A DNA stretch of 64,000 nt, from positions 248,001 to 312,000 of the forward strand of contig JAODTK010005043.1 in the NCBI GenBank assembly GCA_026419785.1, given 5' to 3'. This document shows positions 34,488 through 46,446 of the stretch, one piece after another (positions within the stretch are counted from its first letter, which is position 1; the number at the start of each line of letters is the position of its first letter). The notes beneath the pieces were generated by a model that did no database searches, was not told the origin of the DNA, and saw nothing but the letters and a program-made list of their open reading frames with translations. The stretch is from Sclerodactyla briareus (lineage: Eukaryota; Echinodermata; Holothuroidea; Dendrochirotida; Sclerodactylidae). Position numbers and translations under genes: made by a program.

Positions 34488-36600
34488 GTGAGTATGAAGA
34501 ATTGCAGACATTGGAAACGATTTTTGTAACCATAATTCGACCTCTCTTCTCAAAACGACTGAGTAAAAAGTTTCGAGGTGAAACATTTTTTGTAACAAAA
34601 CTCGAAAAATCACAACTAGAATGTTGATTATGCTTAGCTTGTTAATTGGCCAAAGGTTGACTGATTGTTTTAAGCATATAGAAGATATAACAATCCGCTG
34701 GAATTGTTAGTTTTCAACTGTTGCGACGTTGCGGTATTACCGACAAGAATATAGGCCTACAGTGCATCACAATATGACGGAAACGTTGAATGAACGGTAC
34801 GTGCAAACAATCATAGGGTTCACGACAGTCGTATGGATCGTGCATGACTGTGCACAAACATCTCACCATACTGAAATAGGAAGGAACGAATACAGTGACA
34901 CTTCTTCCAGGCATTTCCCTGGATGAGGGGTAACGCCCTTTTCCCAGTGGCGTACCCACGGAGGCTGGTGATCATAAATTATTTACACAAAAACTGATTT
35001 TTTGCAGTTCAGTAGAGGTTTTGCAGCTGTTAATAAGCAAATATTGCAGGAGCATGTGTCATATAGGGGCCCATAAATTATACTTATTTGCCAAACGGGA
35101 GGGTGAGGCCATTATGAGGGCGCACTCCCCTTGGGTACCGACCTCAACCCCCCCCCCCCCCCCCAAGACAAATCTCTTGGTACGCGCCTTCCACTTCCCA
35201 CCTGTCCCATGACGCCCTACTCAAAACAATAACTACGAATCCTTACCCAATCCAGGACCCCTAATTGATTAATAACTAACTAATAACGTCCAGCCTGAAT
35301 ATGTGCATGCACATTGATAACAGCAAGTTGCCTGCCTGATCAGCTAATCCTGTTAGCTCTGTTTACTGTTCCGCTGAAACTATAGGTCAAAATTTAACTA
35401 ATATAGTTGACATACGAGAATATAACCGCTGGTAGGAAACGACGACAATGATATACTCAGTTACTAACCCAATTATAGGCTATTAGTTATAGGCCTGTCT
35501 GCATCTTTGTTGAGCCTTGAATCGGTTCGATCCTCTGCTAACGCAAGTATCCATAAAAGCATGTCCCAGTTACGGTCCCTCCCAGTATTGGTGTAGAGTA
35601 TCTCTGTCGTTGGATGAGCGTTTTAGTAGTTATAAATAAGGCCTATAGCATCTGGTTTCATCAGAGGTCAAATTACTGCACAATGCTAATTCTGTTTCGA
35701 AAGCTCCTAGTTCGCTCCACCAACAGTATATGTCACAGAATTGGCCGCTATCAAGACATTCGAAGTTTGGTTCCACGACTGTGTAAGCTCGGTGATACAA
35801 CGGCTTGCAAAGTAGAGTAACCATGCTCCCACCGTCGTTATTTTCTAAAATGAACTTACATGATATATTTCATTCCTTGCGGGGAATTGCAGATATAGAG
35901 AAGGAAACAAACGTATGTTCTAGGTAACAGTTCAATTTAATTCATGATCAGTCATAGACAAAAAACAAAACAAATAACAACAACAACAACAACATGTGAG
36001 CACGATATCAGAAGATCGCAAACATCAATCCACTTTGAAAGTAGGCATGAAGGTTGCAGATTTCAAGTGAAGGAACTCTCTTGGTTTTGTTACCAGTTTC
36101 TCAACATCATTCTAGGTCGGAGGAGGGCCCAAAACAAATTGCCTGTCTGCGCAATATCATGCAATTTCACACTTACGAATCCGCTCAAAGTTAACGCTGC
36201 TAATTATGATATCTGGAGAACGCAGACAGACATTAACAACATCCAGATTAGGCATGTAGGTTTCTAAAAGAGCGAGGGCGGAATAATCAGTTCAAGAGTT
36301 GTCACATTCTAGAGAAAATCTTGTGTTGTTGATATTTGAAGAAGAAAAAATACAATTTATAATTCAACATCAAATGAGAATCTCTGGTTCACTCGGTTGA
36401 GAATATGGAGATTGAAGAGCGTTTCTTTCAGTTGACAAAATGTGCTACAACACTATTTTAGTGTTTATCAAATCATGACAGGATCACTACACACCTCAGT
36501 TCGCAATAATTGATAGCCCATTGTAACATAAATGCAGGCCAATATTGATAACTTTGTTTTCACTATTCGTTTAATATAAACCTCTGTTTTCCTTAAATAG
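34488..36600. other. FMO last intron
   Basis: AT-rich with the second dispersed-repeat copy at 35,030-35,215. Open frames at 35,614-35,820 and 35,944-36,267 have no recognised family. Confidence 0.5.
35030..35215. repeat. Dispersed repeat, copy 2
   Basis: Matches 11,030-11,270: GGCCCATAAATTATA, GAGGGTGAGGCCATTATGAG, CTTGGGTACCGACCTC, a C-run and CAAGACAAATCTCT in the same order. Confidence 0.55.
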
Positions 36601-36896
36601 GTCCACCAGTCTTCTTAAGCTCGCTGAATTGGTCGGCTGTTACCCGAGTTTTGAACAGCTTTTTCGCGACCCCGGTTGGCAATTCGAGTCTTTTTCGGTC
36701 CAATGACGCCATTCGTGTACCGTTTGCTTGGCCCCCATCCCTGGAATGGTGCGAGGGAGGCTGTGATGACCTGCTGGGACACGTGTCTCTCTGGCTCATG
36801 AAAAACAGCCCGGATAAGCGATCAGGGGCGGATTTTTCTTGGGTACTGACCGCCCTCGGTCTCTTCACGATAATAGTGGCGGCGTCCTCATCATAA
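36601..36896 (+). CDS. FMO-like last exon with C-terminal anchor
   Basis: After acceptor CTTAAATAG the exon reads SLLKLAELVGCYPSFEQLF. One missing C in a C-run near 36,670 shifts to RLAIRVFFGPMTPFVYRLLG, then HPWNGAREAVMTCWDT, matching the family's GP-x-TP-x3-RL-x-GP and W-x-G-A-R-x-A-I. A third slip near 36,795 gives LMKNSPDKRSGADFSWVLTA and a hydrophobic tail LGLFTIIVAASSS before TAA (36,894-36,896), like the C-terminal membrane segment of animal FMOs. A base is also off at the very 5' edge. Confidence 0.85.
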
Positions 36897-36899
36897 TCT

Positions 36900-38270
36900 A
36901 CTAAGACGCAGACGCAACTTCACCTCCCCCCTCCCCCAATGAGAATTGTGAGGAATGGCATAAATTTAGTTCACTGAACCAAATAGGTCATGTATATAGT
37001 AGTAATGTGACTGCCAAGTAGATAGCACTGATACATTAGGCGGCTTGAATTGCATGACGAAATGTAATTATATGATCGATTTTTAGAATGAAATCGCTAA
37101 TATCCGCGTAATAATTAGGCCTGCTAACAAGTACGAAAACATAGTTCGGGTTCCTTGCTAGCTGGCCTTGATTGAGTCGGTCTAGTCGAGTGTTTAGATT
37201 TTTAAATACGGACTACATGCTGTGGGCCGATTAATATATTGTTTTTCACATTATTTGGAAAGTCCATTCACAGGACTGTCGATATAAAATAATCCGTGGA
37301 AGATACTTGCTCGTCTGATCGTATTCGAGAGACAGTCGTGATTATTAATGTTCCTTGACTCGGCTGGGTGATATAAAAGTGAACCCTATACGCGCGGCGT
37401 AATATCTACCTATTCCCACCTGCTGGTATTTTCCTTTTGTTGTACATTTTGTGGCTTTCATCAAGTCAGTTAAAGTGGCGACTTGCTTTTTCTGTCAAGT
37501 GTGGGGGAACCGTCTACAGTACCCCAAAATTTCATTTTCCAAGTTTTCCCCCAAACGGGACTGAATGTTACGGAGATCCCACCCCTTCTATTTTTAAATT
37601 TAGGCTGTGAACATAGCGAATGAAACGCCTATATCGAACCAGTTAGTCACCAATTGACAGTTACTTTTATCATCTCCCCGAGTTTGTTTTTCGACCCTGA
37701 CTCGTGCATTCATTCAGACTGCATATGTGCCATAATTCATGGCTAAGGACTCATACAGGAAGATGAGGAACTTCAGGTTTGAGCTGTATTTGTAAGCCAA
37801 TTATCCTAATTATGTCCAAATGGAAGTTTGTTAAATTTTGTACAGCCAAATATCATCAGTATTCCATTTCGTAAAATATCGATCGGGCCTAGCCATATGC
37901 TTTGGCAGACTAGATAACTTTAGAAAGTGAATGCATACTGACCGGTTCGGCCCTCATTTTGTATTCCCAGCTTGTACCAGTAAAATTCAAAACTAAATTT
38001 CGCGTTGAAGATACTTGTGTCACCTTCCCCGGTCGGTGTTTTAGTAACTGAATTGAAACCGGGCCGGTGTTTTTTCCCATTCTACACACATTTCACTTTA
38101 CACACTAAACTGACATCCATAGGTCCACGTGGTATTATTAATAATTAATTATTGCTTCTGATTTCCTCCATGATGGGAAGAGCCTGCAGCGGTATAACTT
38201 TTGTGTCAGTTATTAACTAGACACATGTGAAGCGGTAAACCGTCCGACGTGTATGTCCCCCGAGAAATGG
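36900..38270. other. 3' flank of the FMO-like gene; no gene seen
   Basis: AT-rich sequence. I could not pick a convincing polyadenylation signal. Confidence 0.4.
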
Positions 38271-38279
38271 CCTTCGTTT

Positions 38280-38690
38280 GGCCTCGTTTGAAGAAGCACA
38301 TTGAAGTTTAAGTCCATTTGACCTCCAGTATCTTTGAAATGCTCTAACCTGTGTTCAAGACCAACTGTAATTCACATTCTCCAAGTTTCGTTCGAATCTG
38401 ACAAAGTTTAGAAAAATCTCGAATAAACGCAAATTTGGACCTCGGGTGACCTTTAAATTACCGCATGTTTTTCGTAGAACCCACTTTTGTCCCCACTATC
38501 AAGTTTCATTAAATCAGGCTAACTCGTATTTTCGCAAAAACTGACAAATTTGACCTCCGTGACTTTGAAATTACGTCAATGTTTTTTCGGGACCATTTTT
38601 TGTGCCCCACCCACCAAGTTTCATTTAATTCGGAACCAACTCTGTTTTTTTATTTTTTTCGTTTCAAACCTGCAAATAGAGGGCAGCAAA
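38280..38690 (+). repeat. Diverged tandem array, about 120-bp unit
   Basis: Three blocks repeat a TTTGACCTCxxTGACTTTGAAATT-like segment followed by CCAAGTTTCATTxAATC, at about 38,310-38,400, 38,440-38,525 and 38,548-38,640. Confidence 0.5.
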
Positions 38691-39310
38691 CATGCAGTGA
38701 CGCCCACGTTCAACTCATCGAGAATTTCGCAAGACGGACATGTGTACCAAGTTTTCAGTCGATCGGAAAGTAAAGCGTAAAGATTTATGGCGCGCACGCC
38801 TAAAGTTTCCGGAGGCGGCGGAGGAGACGGCGCTACAACCCCCAAAACCATAATTCCCCGAACACTTACAGTGTTGGTCGGAGATTCATTATTGCGTCTG
38901 TGATTATGCGCCCTAACACATGATAACTTGCCAATTATTGCAGGTAATCGTTTGCCCCCACGAAGCGACTGCGCATGAAGAATCACGTCTTTGTATTACT
39001 ATAGACTACGGTATTTCAATGATCCAGAACAGCGCAAGCAATGCGGAATAAAATTTCGAACTGAGGAGATGCTAACGTAGCCATGCTGGTAATTCTATTA
39101 TGGTTTTGGCAGCGTCGTCCTCCGCCCCGCAACTCTGCCGCCACCGCCGCCGCCACCAACCGCCGACCGCCACCACCGTCGAAGATTTCGTGTTAACGGC
39201 AGGCCTCTCTAAACACCATGGCCGTCGCCCAACGAACCTTAGCACACATGTCCTCCATACGAAATCTCGGATGAGTTCGAATGTGGGCATCAATGCACCA
39301 CTCTGGTCAG
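38690..39310. repeat. Fold-back element: about 0.2-kb inverted arms
   Basis: Left arm 38,690-38,862 and right arm 39,092-39,305 are diverged inverted copies: GACGCCCACGTTCAACTCAT pairs with ATGAGTTCGAATGTGGGCAT, GGACATGTGT with ACACATGTCC, GGAGGAGACGGCG with CGTCGTCCTCC, and AAAACCATAAT with ATTATGGTTTT. The arms are GC-rich and the centre (about 230 bases) is AT-rich. A GCCATCTTGGATTTTC motif lies just outside the right arm. It may be a non-autonomous DNA transposon. Confidence 0.6.
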
Positions 39311-39319
39311 CCATCTTGG

Positions 39320-40320
39320 ATTTTCAACGGAACTAAATTGATAGTATTTGTACAATAACCGCTAGTGCTTTGTCGGATCCATATGAACTTTGCACACATG
39401 AATCGTCTGATGAAAATCTTAATGGTTAAAAAAAGTGGGCGTTGCCCGACCGCTCTGGACGGCGGCGGGCATTTTTTTTTTTTGCGAAACTGATTTTATC
39501 ACTATTTTTGTGCTGTTTGAATCATGGCGAGCAGTTTGTGACCAACTTTCGCTTTCGCCCCATGGAACCCACCCGGCGGCCATTTTGATATTTTTCGGAG
39601 CATGGTGTGTGCCTTGGACCCCCCCCCCCCCCATTTACCTGGGTCATAAATCCCCTTCTGATGAAAAACAAGGCGAAACAATGTCACCCCTGATAGATCG
39701 AAGTGGGGTATCACCTTTGGCGGGTTTTTACCCGCATGCGATGTCTAGTTTCGATTTAAATCCGCTTTACGATTGAAGCCTCCACGGGTTTGCCTTCTGT
39801 TCTGTCCCTGTGAAGGGATTCCGGCGGCAGCTCGAGAGGGAGAACAGTTCGTCCTCCCAAATTCTCAACAACACCATTTCACTAAGAGTCCTGGCAAGAA
39901 ATCAATTAAACACACACTTTCTGACATTTGAAGAACATGTAATAATGGTTCCACGAAATTTTTCAATATTTGGATTTTTCAAAACTTTTTCAGCTTCTTA
40001 TGGCGGCACATGCCCCAGGCTGATCTTGCATTCGTGTCAAGCAGAGCGATGGTGGAGCCATGTGCGACCCTCTGAAAACGTCCTCGCTCGAAGTTACCAC
40101 CACCACGGAATTGTGTAGGAGCAAACCAGTTTTTGGTCAAACTGTACCTCATCGATTCAACATTGAACTTCCGAAACTCCATGAGTTGACAATTTTCGGT
40201 TGATGACATAGAAACCTAGAAGGCTCATCAGACAGCTTACCTGTAATAGATATATACCAAATTGGCGCTATTAAACTCATTTTGATTCCTTTGCCAAGGC
40301 AACAGGAATCTATGCAGTCA
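39320..40320. other. No recognised gene
   Basis: It contains T- and C-runs (39,472-39,484 and 39,619-39,632) and open frames without a known family (39,435-39,776; 39,810-40,118). Confidence 0.35.
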
Positions 40321-40329
40321 TGCCACCGT

Positions 40330-40450
40330 GCGTATGTGGTGTGGTTTCTGTGTGGCGTGCGTGTGTGTGTGTGGTGGGTGTTGTGTGTGTGTGTGTGATG
40401 TGGTGTGTGTGCGTGTGTGTGTGTGTGGTGTGTGTGTGTGTGTGTGTGAC
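40330..40450 (+). repeat. GT-rich microsatellite
   Basis: (TG)n with GG and GC interruptions over about 120 bases. Confidence 0.9.
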
Positions 40451-40459
40451 ACCCCCTTG

Positions 40460-41200
40460 TCAGCACGAAATATCTAAACGTACGCAAACTGGGTAATCAA
40501 GTTCAAATTAGGTAAGTGGTTGCACATATGGTAAGGTTGAACCCCATCGTTTTTGGTGCCTGTTCAAGTTCATTTCAATGTCACGCGAGGGCAAGTTCAA
40601 AAAGCTGTCAGAACGATATTGACAACGCGAGATATCTATCAAAGTTCAAATTGGGTATTTGGTAGCATGTATAGTTGAGGATGAACCCTATTGTTTTTTT
40701 GGTGTCAGGTCAGGTCTTCAAGGTCACCATAGAGGAAATCGATATCGTCATATATCTCGGCAACGAATCTTTTTGGAGGACTGTCGTAATGGAAGTTTCG
40801 TTAGTCTTTGTGAAATACATCTGGTGCCTCCGACTTTACCTCGATTTGACCTTATTGATTTTTCAAAACCTCATTGACCTTTGACCTGGGTGATTTTGCA
40901 TGCTTTTTTGTGATGGCCAGAAGCATCTTGTTTAAGACCAACAAAAAGTCAATGACACTACCACCGATACTACGATACTCATCACTACTATCTCAATGAA
41001 TGTGAAAGGTTAAGACAGTCTAAACACTGAACAGTGGATAAATTTGACATCTGCTCATTAGCATGATATCTAATGCAATTTCAAATTGGTGTGTGGATTG
41101 TACACATGCCGATTCACCCATTGTTTTTGATCCCACCAGGTCAAAGGTCTTCCAAGGTCACATAGGACAATCCTTACAATCACTGCAGACGATTCAGTGT
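40460..41200 (+). repeat. Diverged relative of the AGGTCA satellite
   Basis: Three blocks share TTCAAATTxGGTxxxTGGT, CCxTTGTTTTTGxT and CAGGTCA-x-GGTCTTC-AAGGTCACxxTAG, comparable with the units at 24,840-25,880 and 44,465-46,260 but more diverged. Confidence 0.5.
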
Positions 41201-41239
41201 ACAGAGTGAGAACAAGCATATAGCCACTAAACAAATATT

Positions 41240-42005
41240 TCCCCAGTGAAGAAATTACAAATTCTTGAATTGTCCATTTATTGTTTTCCTGATAAGTTTG
41301 AGTATTTGACTAGCACCAAATATTCCCCAGTGAGACAGTACAAATTCTCGAATTGTCATTTTATTATTATTCTGATATTTTGAGTATTGGACTAGCACAG
41401 TGACCACCAAATGTACTTCTGATCAGTAGTGGGTGTTGCTATGGTTGGGGGTTGCAATTTTTGGTCTGCCAGTTTCATAGGCAGCTCATGAAACTTGAAA
41501 AATGTAGCCCATTTGAAGCCTGCAGCACTGCATTTTTTGACAAATTCTAATTTGCCAGGCAAAACTACTCTTCTTTTGCGTATACTTCCTCACATTTAGT
41601 GTAACATTTTTGACCACCAAGTGTTGTGTTGTCCCATTCATAAAATCTGGGTTGCTTCCATCCCCCCCACCCCCCCTCCTCTATCAATTTTCCCCCAGTG
41701 AACATACAAATTCTTGAATTGTCAATTTATTCATTAATTCCTGATATGTTTGAATATTGGACTGTCACCAGTGACAGCCTATATGTACCCTCCTGATCAT
41801 TAGTGTGTTGCCTACGGGTGGTGGTGGGAATTTTGGTCTTGTTGCACATCTCCCCCACCCCCAGTTTTCATAGGCACGCTATGACAACTGAAAATGAAGC
41901 CTATTTGAAGCCTGCATCACTGCATTTATTTGAAAATTCCACTTGCAAGCAAGCAACGCTCTTCTTTGCGTATACTTCCTCTCATTTTATGTTATATTTT
42001 AGCAT
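41240..42005 (+). repeat. Direct duplication, about 0.4 kb x 2 plus a partial copy
   Basis: 41,310-41,610 and 41,695-42,000 share TACAAATTCTTGAATTGTC, GATATxTTGAxTATTGGACT, TTTGAAGCCTGCA and GCGTATACTTCCTC. A partial third copy (41,240-41,305) precedes them. The copies differ by many small indels. Confidence 0.7.
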
Positions 42006-42009
42006 TTAA

Positions 42010-43153
42010 TCCCAGTGGCATTTGCCTCAGGGAAGGCACAAAATTAAGATTAGTAACCATGGATAGCAATGAAAGGGTGGGAGAGGGGGGGGGGGACAAA
42101 CTGACTGGCAATTTTTCCCTCGGCCTATATTATATTCACTCGAGGGTGGGAATGCCAAGTTTGTTGCTTTACCTTACATTATTGAAACGGTGATATGATC
42201 TTCAATTTTCCCATTTTAACGAGTTTAGTTACAGCAGCAGAAATAGCACACCAGGAAATGTCCTGCTGAAATCATTCGAAAACACCTATGTGGCCCATGC
42301 CATAGTCCTCTTCAACCACTACCTGCATTGTGTGTGTAGACTATAAATAAAGCCCTTCGTTTTGGCCTGGTCAACATTGGCCCAGCCCAATCCCCATAAG
42401 GATTTAATCTTTTAAGTTGTGTGTGTGAGACGTGAGTAAACGAACATAATAAACTTTTGACGGCCTGTCAGATACCCTTGTGGAAATGGTACCCCTGAGC
42501 ACTGGCAATCTCAGAGGCTTGAGAGTGTGTATCCAATTAATTTCTGTGTGCACTCAGTCATAACTGATTATCCGATTGTTTACATTTGTAAGTTAACACT
42601 CTCTATATGCAATGCACAAAGCCACTATCCCAGGATATAAATACTTGACATGCCGGACTGACTAATGGTATTATTACCTGCTGATTCATAGACACCCCAA
42701 TGAGGGATTAACTCTGGTAGGGTGTGTAAAAGCAGTGCGAGGGTAGTGAGTTTGAGGAATAAGAAGCAGGTTTAAGGGAGCTTCTGGAAGTGGGGAAGGG
42801 CAAGCATTGTTGTGGCCTTTTTCGCTATTGAGCAAAAAGTGAGGGCTTACCCTGTAACCCCAGGCAGAAATGGGTAGGGGGTTTGGGTCTATTAAATATC
42901 TCTCTTCTTCCCCAGTGCTCTCTATCTGGTGTTGACACATAGAGGGGATTTGACGTTATCTGTAGATGAAGGGTGGTGGCCGGAGGTGTGGGTGAAAATC
43001 ACATTTTAAACAATGGCAGAATCATACTGAAGCAACGCATTACTGAGTCCCATAATACCACATAATGGGGTCAGATAATGTCTCAACATATGTGGGCGTC
43101 TAAATATTATCAGGGTGGGTGATATAAGGTCTATATATATGGGGTGATATATA

Positions 43154-43194
<41 letters not shown>

Positions 43195-44390
43195 CACTAG
43201 GAAATGGCAACGATCTTGTCTGTTCTATTTTCATTTGTATTTTTAATCTTGCAGCCAGATATATTTGTTATGGAGGTGTTCATGGGGTGGCCCATATGAG
43301 AGCCATTCCAAACAACCCACCATGTAGGAAGGGAATATGTGATTTGAAAGCCTTTGTAAAAGTTTGACCTACAATGGAATAAGACATTTGCTGGCCGGTA
43401 AAATGGCTATTGATACAAGGTCCTTTAAACAGATTATGGCACTTGTCAATTGCATGAACCCACCCTCCCTTGTAACCGCCAGACAAGGTGAGTCCATTGC
43501 ACTTAGGTGGGTCGCAAAATGATGCACCCCTCAGTCACCCTTTGTGCCTGAAAACTATGAAAATTGATACCCCCAGTGCCCACTTTAAAAGAAAGACACA
43601 GACTACCTTGCCTGTACAAATTTGAAACGATTGACAGAAATGACTACTTACCCTCTCAGTACTTAAGTGAAACGACATAGGTACATGACCAGCATGTGTG
43701 CTATTGGACACTGAATGTACCAACAATGACTCACCTTGTCCAGGTAGTGGAGGGATGCAATTGACAATATTATCCTGTATGCACTTTTCGCTCCTCCCCA
43801 CACATATCCCCCAAAAAGGGATTTTGTTTTTTACAATTGTTGATTATGTTGATGATGTTGGTCGTCGATTCAAAAGACCCTGCCACTTCATCAATCTATC
43901 ACCACACCAGTCACTTATGAGTGATAAATTTTTGCTAAGAGTGATCTCATCCTTTATCCTTGCCTGCCCCTCTGCCGATCCAGTGTACGTCGCTGGGGCT
44001 TCGCCACACTCAATGGAAAACGGTGGACCTCACTGGTTATGAATCTTAACTTTACCTTCTCTCTCCAAAATACACTTACTTACCAGGTTTATTTTTCAGT
44101 ATTTTACTTCAATTGCTCTCAGATGACTTTTTGGCCTTTGGCAAAAGCATCAAGCATCTCTTGCGGTTGTAAATATTGCAGGTGAATGGGTCGTTTTGTG
44201 TTGTGGTTTGAGTTGCAAACACACTCTTGCAGGGTTTGATATCCGCTGAATCATTTATGGGATGCCACCACCTTGTAAGGGGAACATGTCCGGGAAAAGC
44301 AAGGAATCACTACGCCGCGTTGCGTTCTTTTCTTATAATTATTATATTATATTATTATTATATTTTGTTACCTTGCGAGTCCAAAGAATC
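42010..44390. other. No recognised gene; AT microsatellite inside
   Basis: An (AT)n tract lies at about 43,135-43,192. Open frames (e.g. 43,535-43,801 minus, 43,698-44,042 plus) have no recognised family. A GT-rich microsatellite lies at about 44,405-44,458. Confidence 0.4.
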
Positions 44391-44464
44391 TATGCAGTCT
44401 GCCATGTGTGTGTATGAGTGTGTGTATGTCTGTCAGTCTGTTTGTGTGTATGTATGTGACGCCT

Positions 44465-46260
44465 GCTTGTAACACGATAACTCAACTCCACCTGGATGGA
44501 TAAAGCTCATATACTTGGTAATGGATTCCTCCCCATAATGTGAGTCCATGATCCCTAATGGGTTTGGGGTCATGTCAGAGGTCGTCTGAGGTCACCAGCA
44601 GGGTAATTATGAATGCCTTGTAACACGATAAGCCGCCGAATGGTTGTTTCCGATCACTATGACTTTTATATGTCATAGCTTTCTTATACGGAGTACAGAA
44701 ACACTATGTCCTTTGGGGTTTAGTTCGGGAGTGAATGTCGGCAATATAGACAATTTTGTGAAAGTCCATATTTTTGGCCATTTTGACTGTAAAACACGAT
44801 ACCTCGACCTCACCTGTATGGATGAAGCCCAACTTGGTATGTGTGGTTCCCCATGATAGTACATGAATCCTATTTTTTGAGTCAGGGTCAGAGTTCTCTG
44901 AGGTCACCAGAGGTCAACAGTCTGAGAACTTGTCAACACGATAAACCCAGAAGGCTCGGCCGATCAAGTTGAAATTTGGTGTATAGGATTTCTCATAGGA
45001 GTTCAGGAAACCTATGTTTTTGTTCGAGGTGACTCGGAGGTGAATTTCGGTCAACAAATGAAAATCGTGAAAAATCAATATTTTGGGCCAATTTTTGGCT
45101 TGTAAAACACTATAACGCGAACCCTACCTTGTTGGATGAAGCTCATCCAAGTATGAGTGCTCCCCATGATGAAGTACAATGAAACTTTGTTTTGGGTTGG
45201 GTCAAGGTCACTGGGTCACCGCGAAGTCAAAGTATGAGAAACTTGTAAACACGATAATTCCAGAATGGTTGAATCCGTCGAGTGAAAATTGGTGTATATC
45301 TTTTCTTATGGGGATTACAGGGTCGGGGTCGGATGTGGTCAAAAATAGGAAAATTGTTTGAAAAGTCATATTTTGGCCAATTTTTGGCTTGTAAAACACG
45401 ATACTGATCCCACCCGGATGGATGAAGCTCATACTTGGTAATTGTGGTTCCCCATGAGGAGTACACAAACCTATTTTTTGAGATCAAATCAGAGGTAATC
45501 GGTCATCCTGAAGTGTCAACCAGAGGTCAGTCTGAGACCTTGTAAACACATAAGTCCATAATGGTTGATCCGATCAGTTTACAATGGTCTACAGCTTTCT
45601 TATGGAGGAGTACAGAACCCTTATTATTTTTGTTCCGGTCATATATAAAATTTTGGTCAAAAAAAGAAAAAACTGTGAAAAGTTAAATATTTTGGCAAAT
45701 TTTGGCTGTATCAACACGATAAACTCTACTCGACTCGACCCCACCTGGATGGATGAAGCTCTACCTGTATGTGTGTTCCCCATGATGATTACTGGACCCT
45801 ATTGTTTTGGGTCCGTCATAGGTCCACCGGAGTGACAAGTGTAAAACCTTGTAAACGCCGCCCGATAACTCCAAATGTTGGTTTGATCCGTTGACAATCT
45901 GGTATGTAGGTTTCTTATCGGGAGCACAGGAACACTAGTGTTTTTGGTATAGATCGGGGGGGGGGGGGAGGGGGTATTTGGTCAGAATAGAACATTTGTG
46001 AAAAGACTATTTTTGCGAATGTTATGACAACTCGAACCCCAGCTGGATGGATACTTGGTATGCGTGTTCCCCATGAGGGGTACATCATTGCTCGCTCGAG
46101 GGTCCGTTCAGAGGTCAATCTGGGGTCACCAGAGGTCAAAGTTGATAACCTCAAATTCAGAGAGTATTACTGTAGGAACCCTTTGTTGGTTGGGGGCGAA
46201 ATGGGAACTTGTTGACAATATGTTGCCCATGATGATTTGGTAAATCGGCATTTTTCCTTG
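44465..46260 (+). repeat. AGGTCA-rich satellite, about 310-bp unit, six copies
   Basis: Units begin near 44,470, 44,790, 45,110, 45,395, 45,715 and 46,020 with AACACGATAAxTCxACCCCA and CCTGGATGGATGAAGCTC, continue with TTCCCCATGATGxxTAC, an AGGTCA cluster, TTGTAAACACGATAA, TTGATCCGATCA, TTTCTTATxGGAGTACAG and ATTTTGGCCAATTTTTGGCT. AGGTCA-CCAG-AGGTCA is exact at 44,901-44,916, and GGGTCA-CCAG-AGGTCA is at 46,123-46,138. Units differ by numerous small indels. Confidence 0.8.
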
Positions 46261-46269
46261 TGTCTGGCT

Positions 46270-46446
46270 ATAGTTTTGTCAAAAGTGTCAAGGAAGCACT
46301 AAGCCTTCTGGCTCTCTGGTTAAATATTGATTTTCGCTCTCTAAATTAACGTACAATGTTGCCGCTTGCAAAACCCGAGCGCACACAAGCGACCAAGTCT
46401 TTCATCCAATAAAACTGATGGCAGAGTGAAACATTTCAGTCGTCGG
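46270..46446. other. Spacer between satellite and duplication
   Basis: No feature seen. Confidence 0.4.

Larger units (their letters stand above)
10624..36896 (+). other. Flavin-containing monooxygenase (FMO)-like gene, whole model
   Basis: Six exons in the correct order and strand reproduce a class B FMO: FAD-binding motif, FMO signature, C-terminal core motif and hydrophobic tail. FMOs are FAD- and NADPH-dependent enzymes, usually anchored to the ER, that oxygenate nitrogen or sulfur in soft nucleophiles. Summed exon length is about 500 codons, and the missing short exon would bring it to the roughly 530 typical of animal FMOs. Introns run from about 1.1 to 11 kb and are full of repeats. 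Most exons contain one or more single-base indels, and the exon with the second glycine-rich motif is not found. I infer a real gene seen through sequencing errors; a pseudogene is the alternative. Confidence 0.85.

Noticed and set aside
44465-46260. Several open frames within the AGGTCA satellite
   Set aside because: Equivalent frames recur with the repeat period on both strands and break at unit indels; they are by-products of the repeat.
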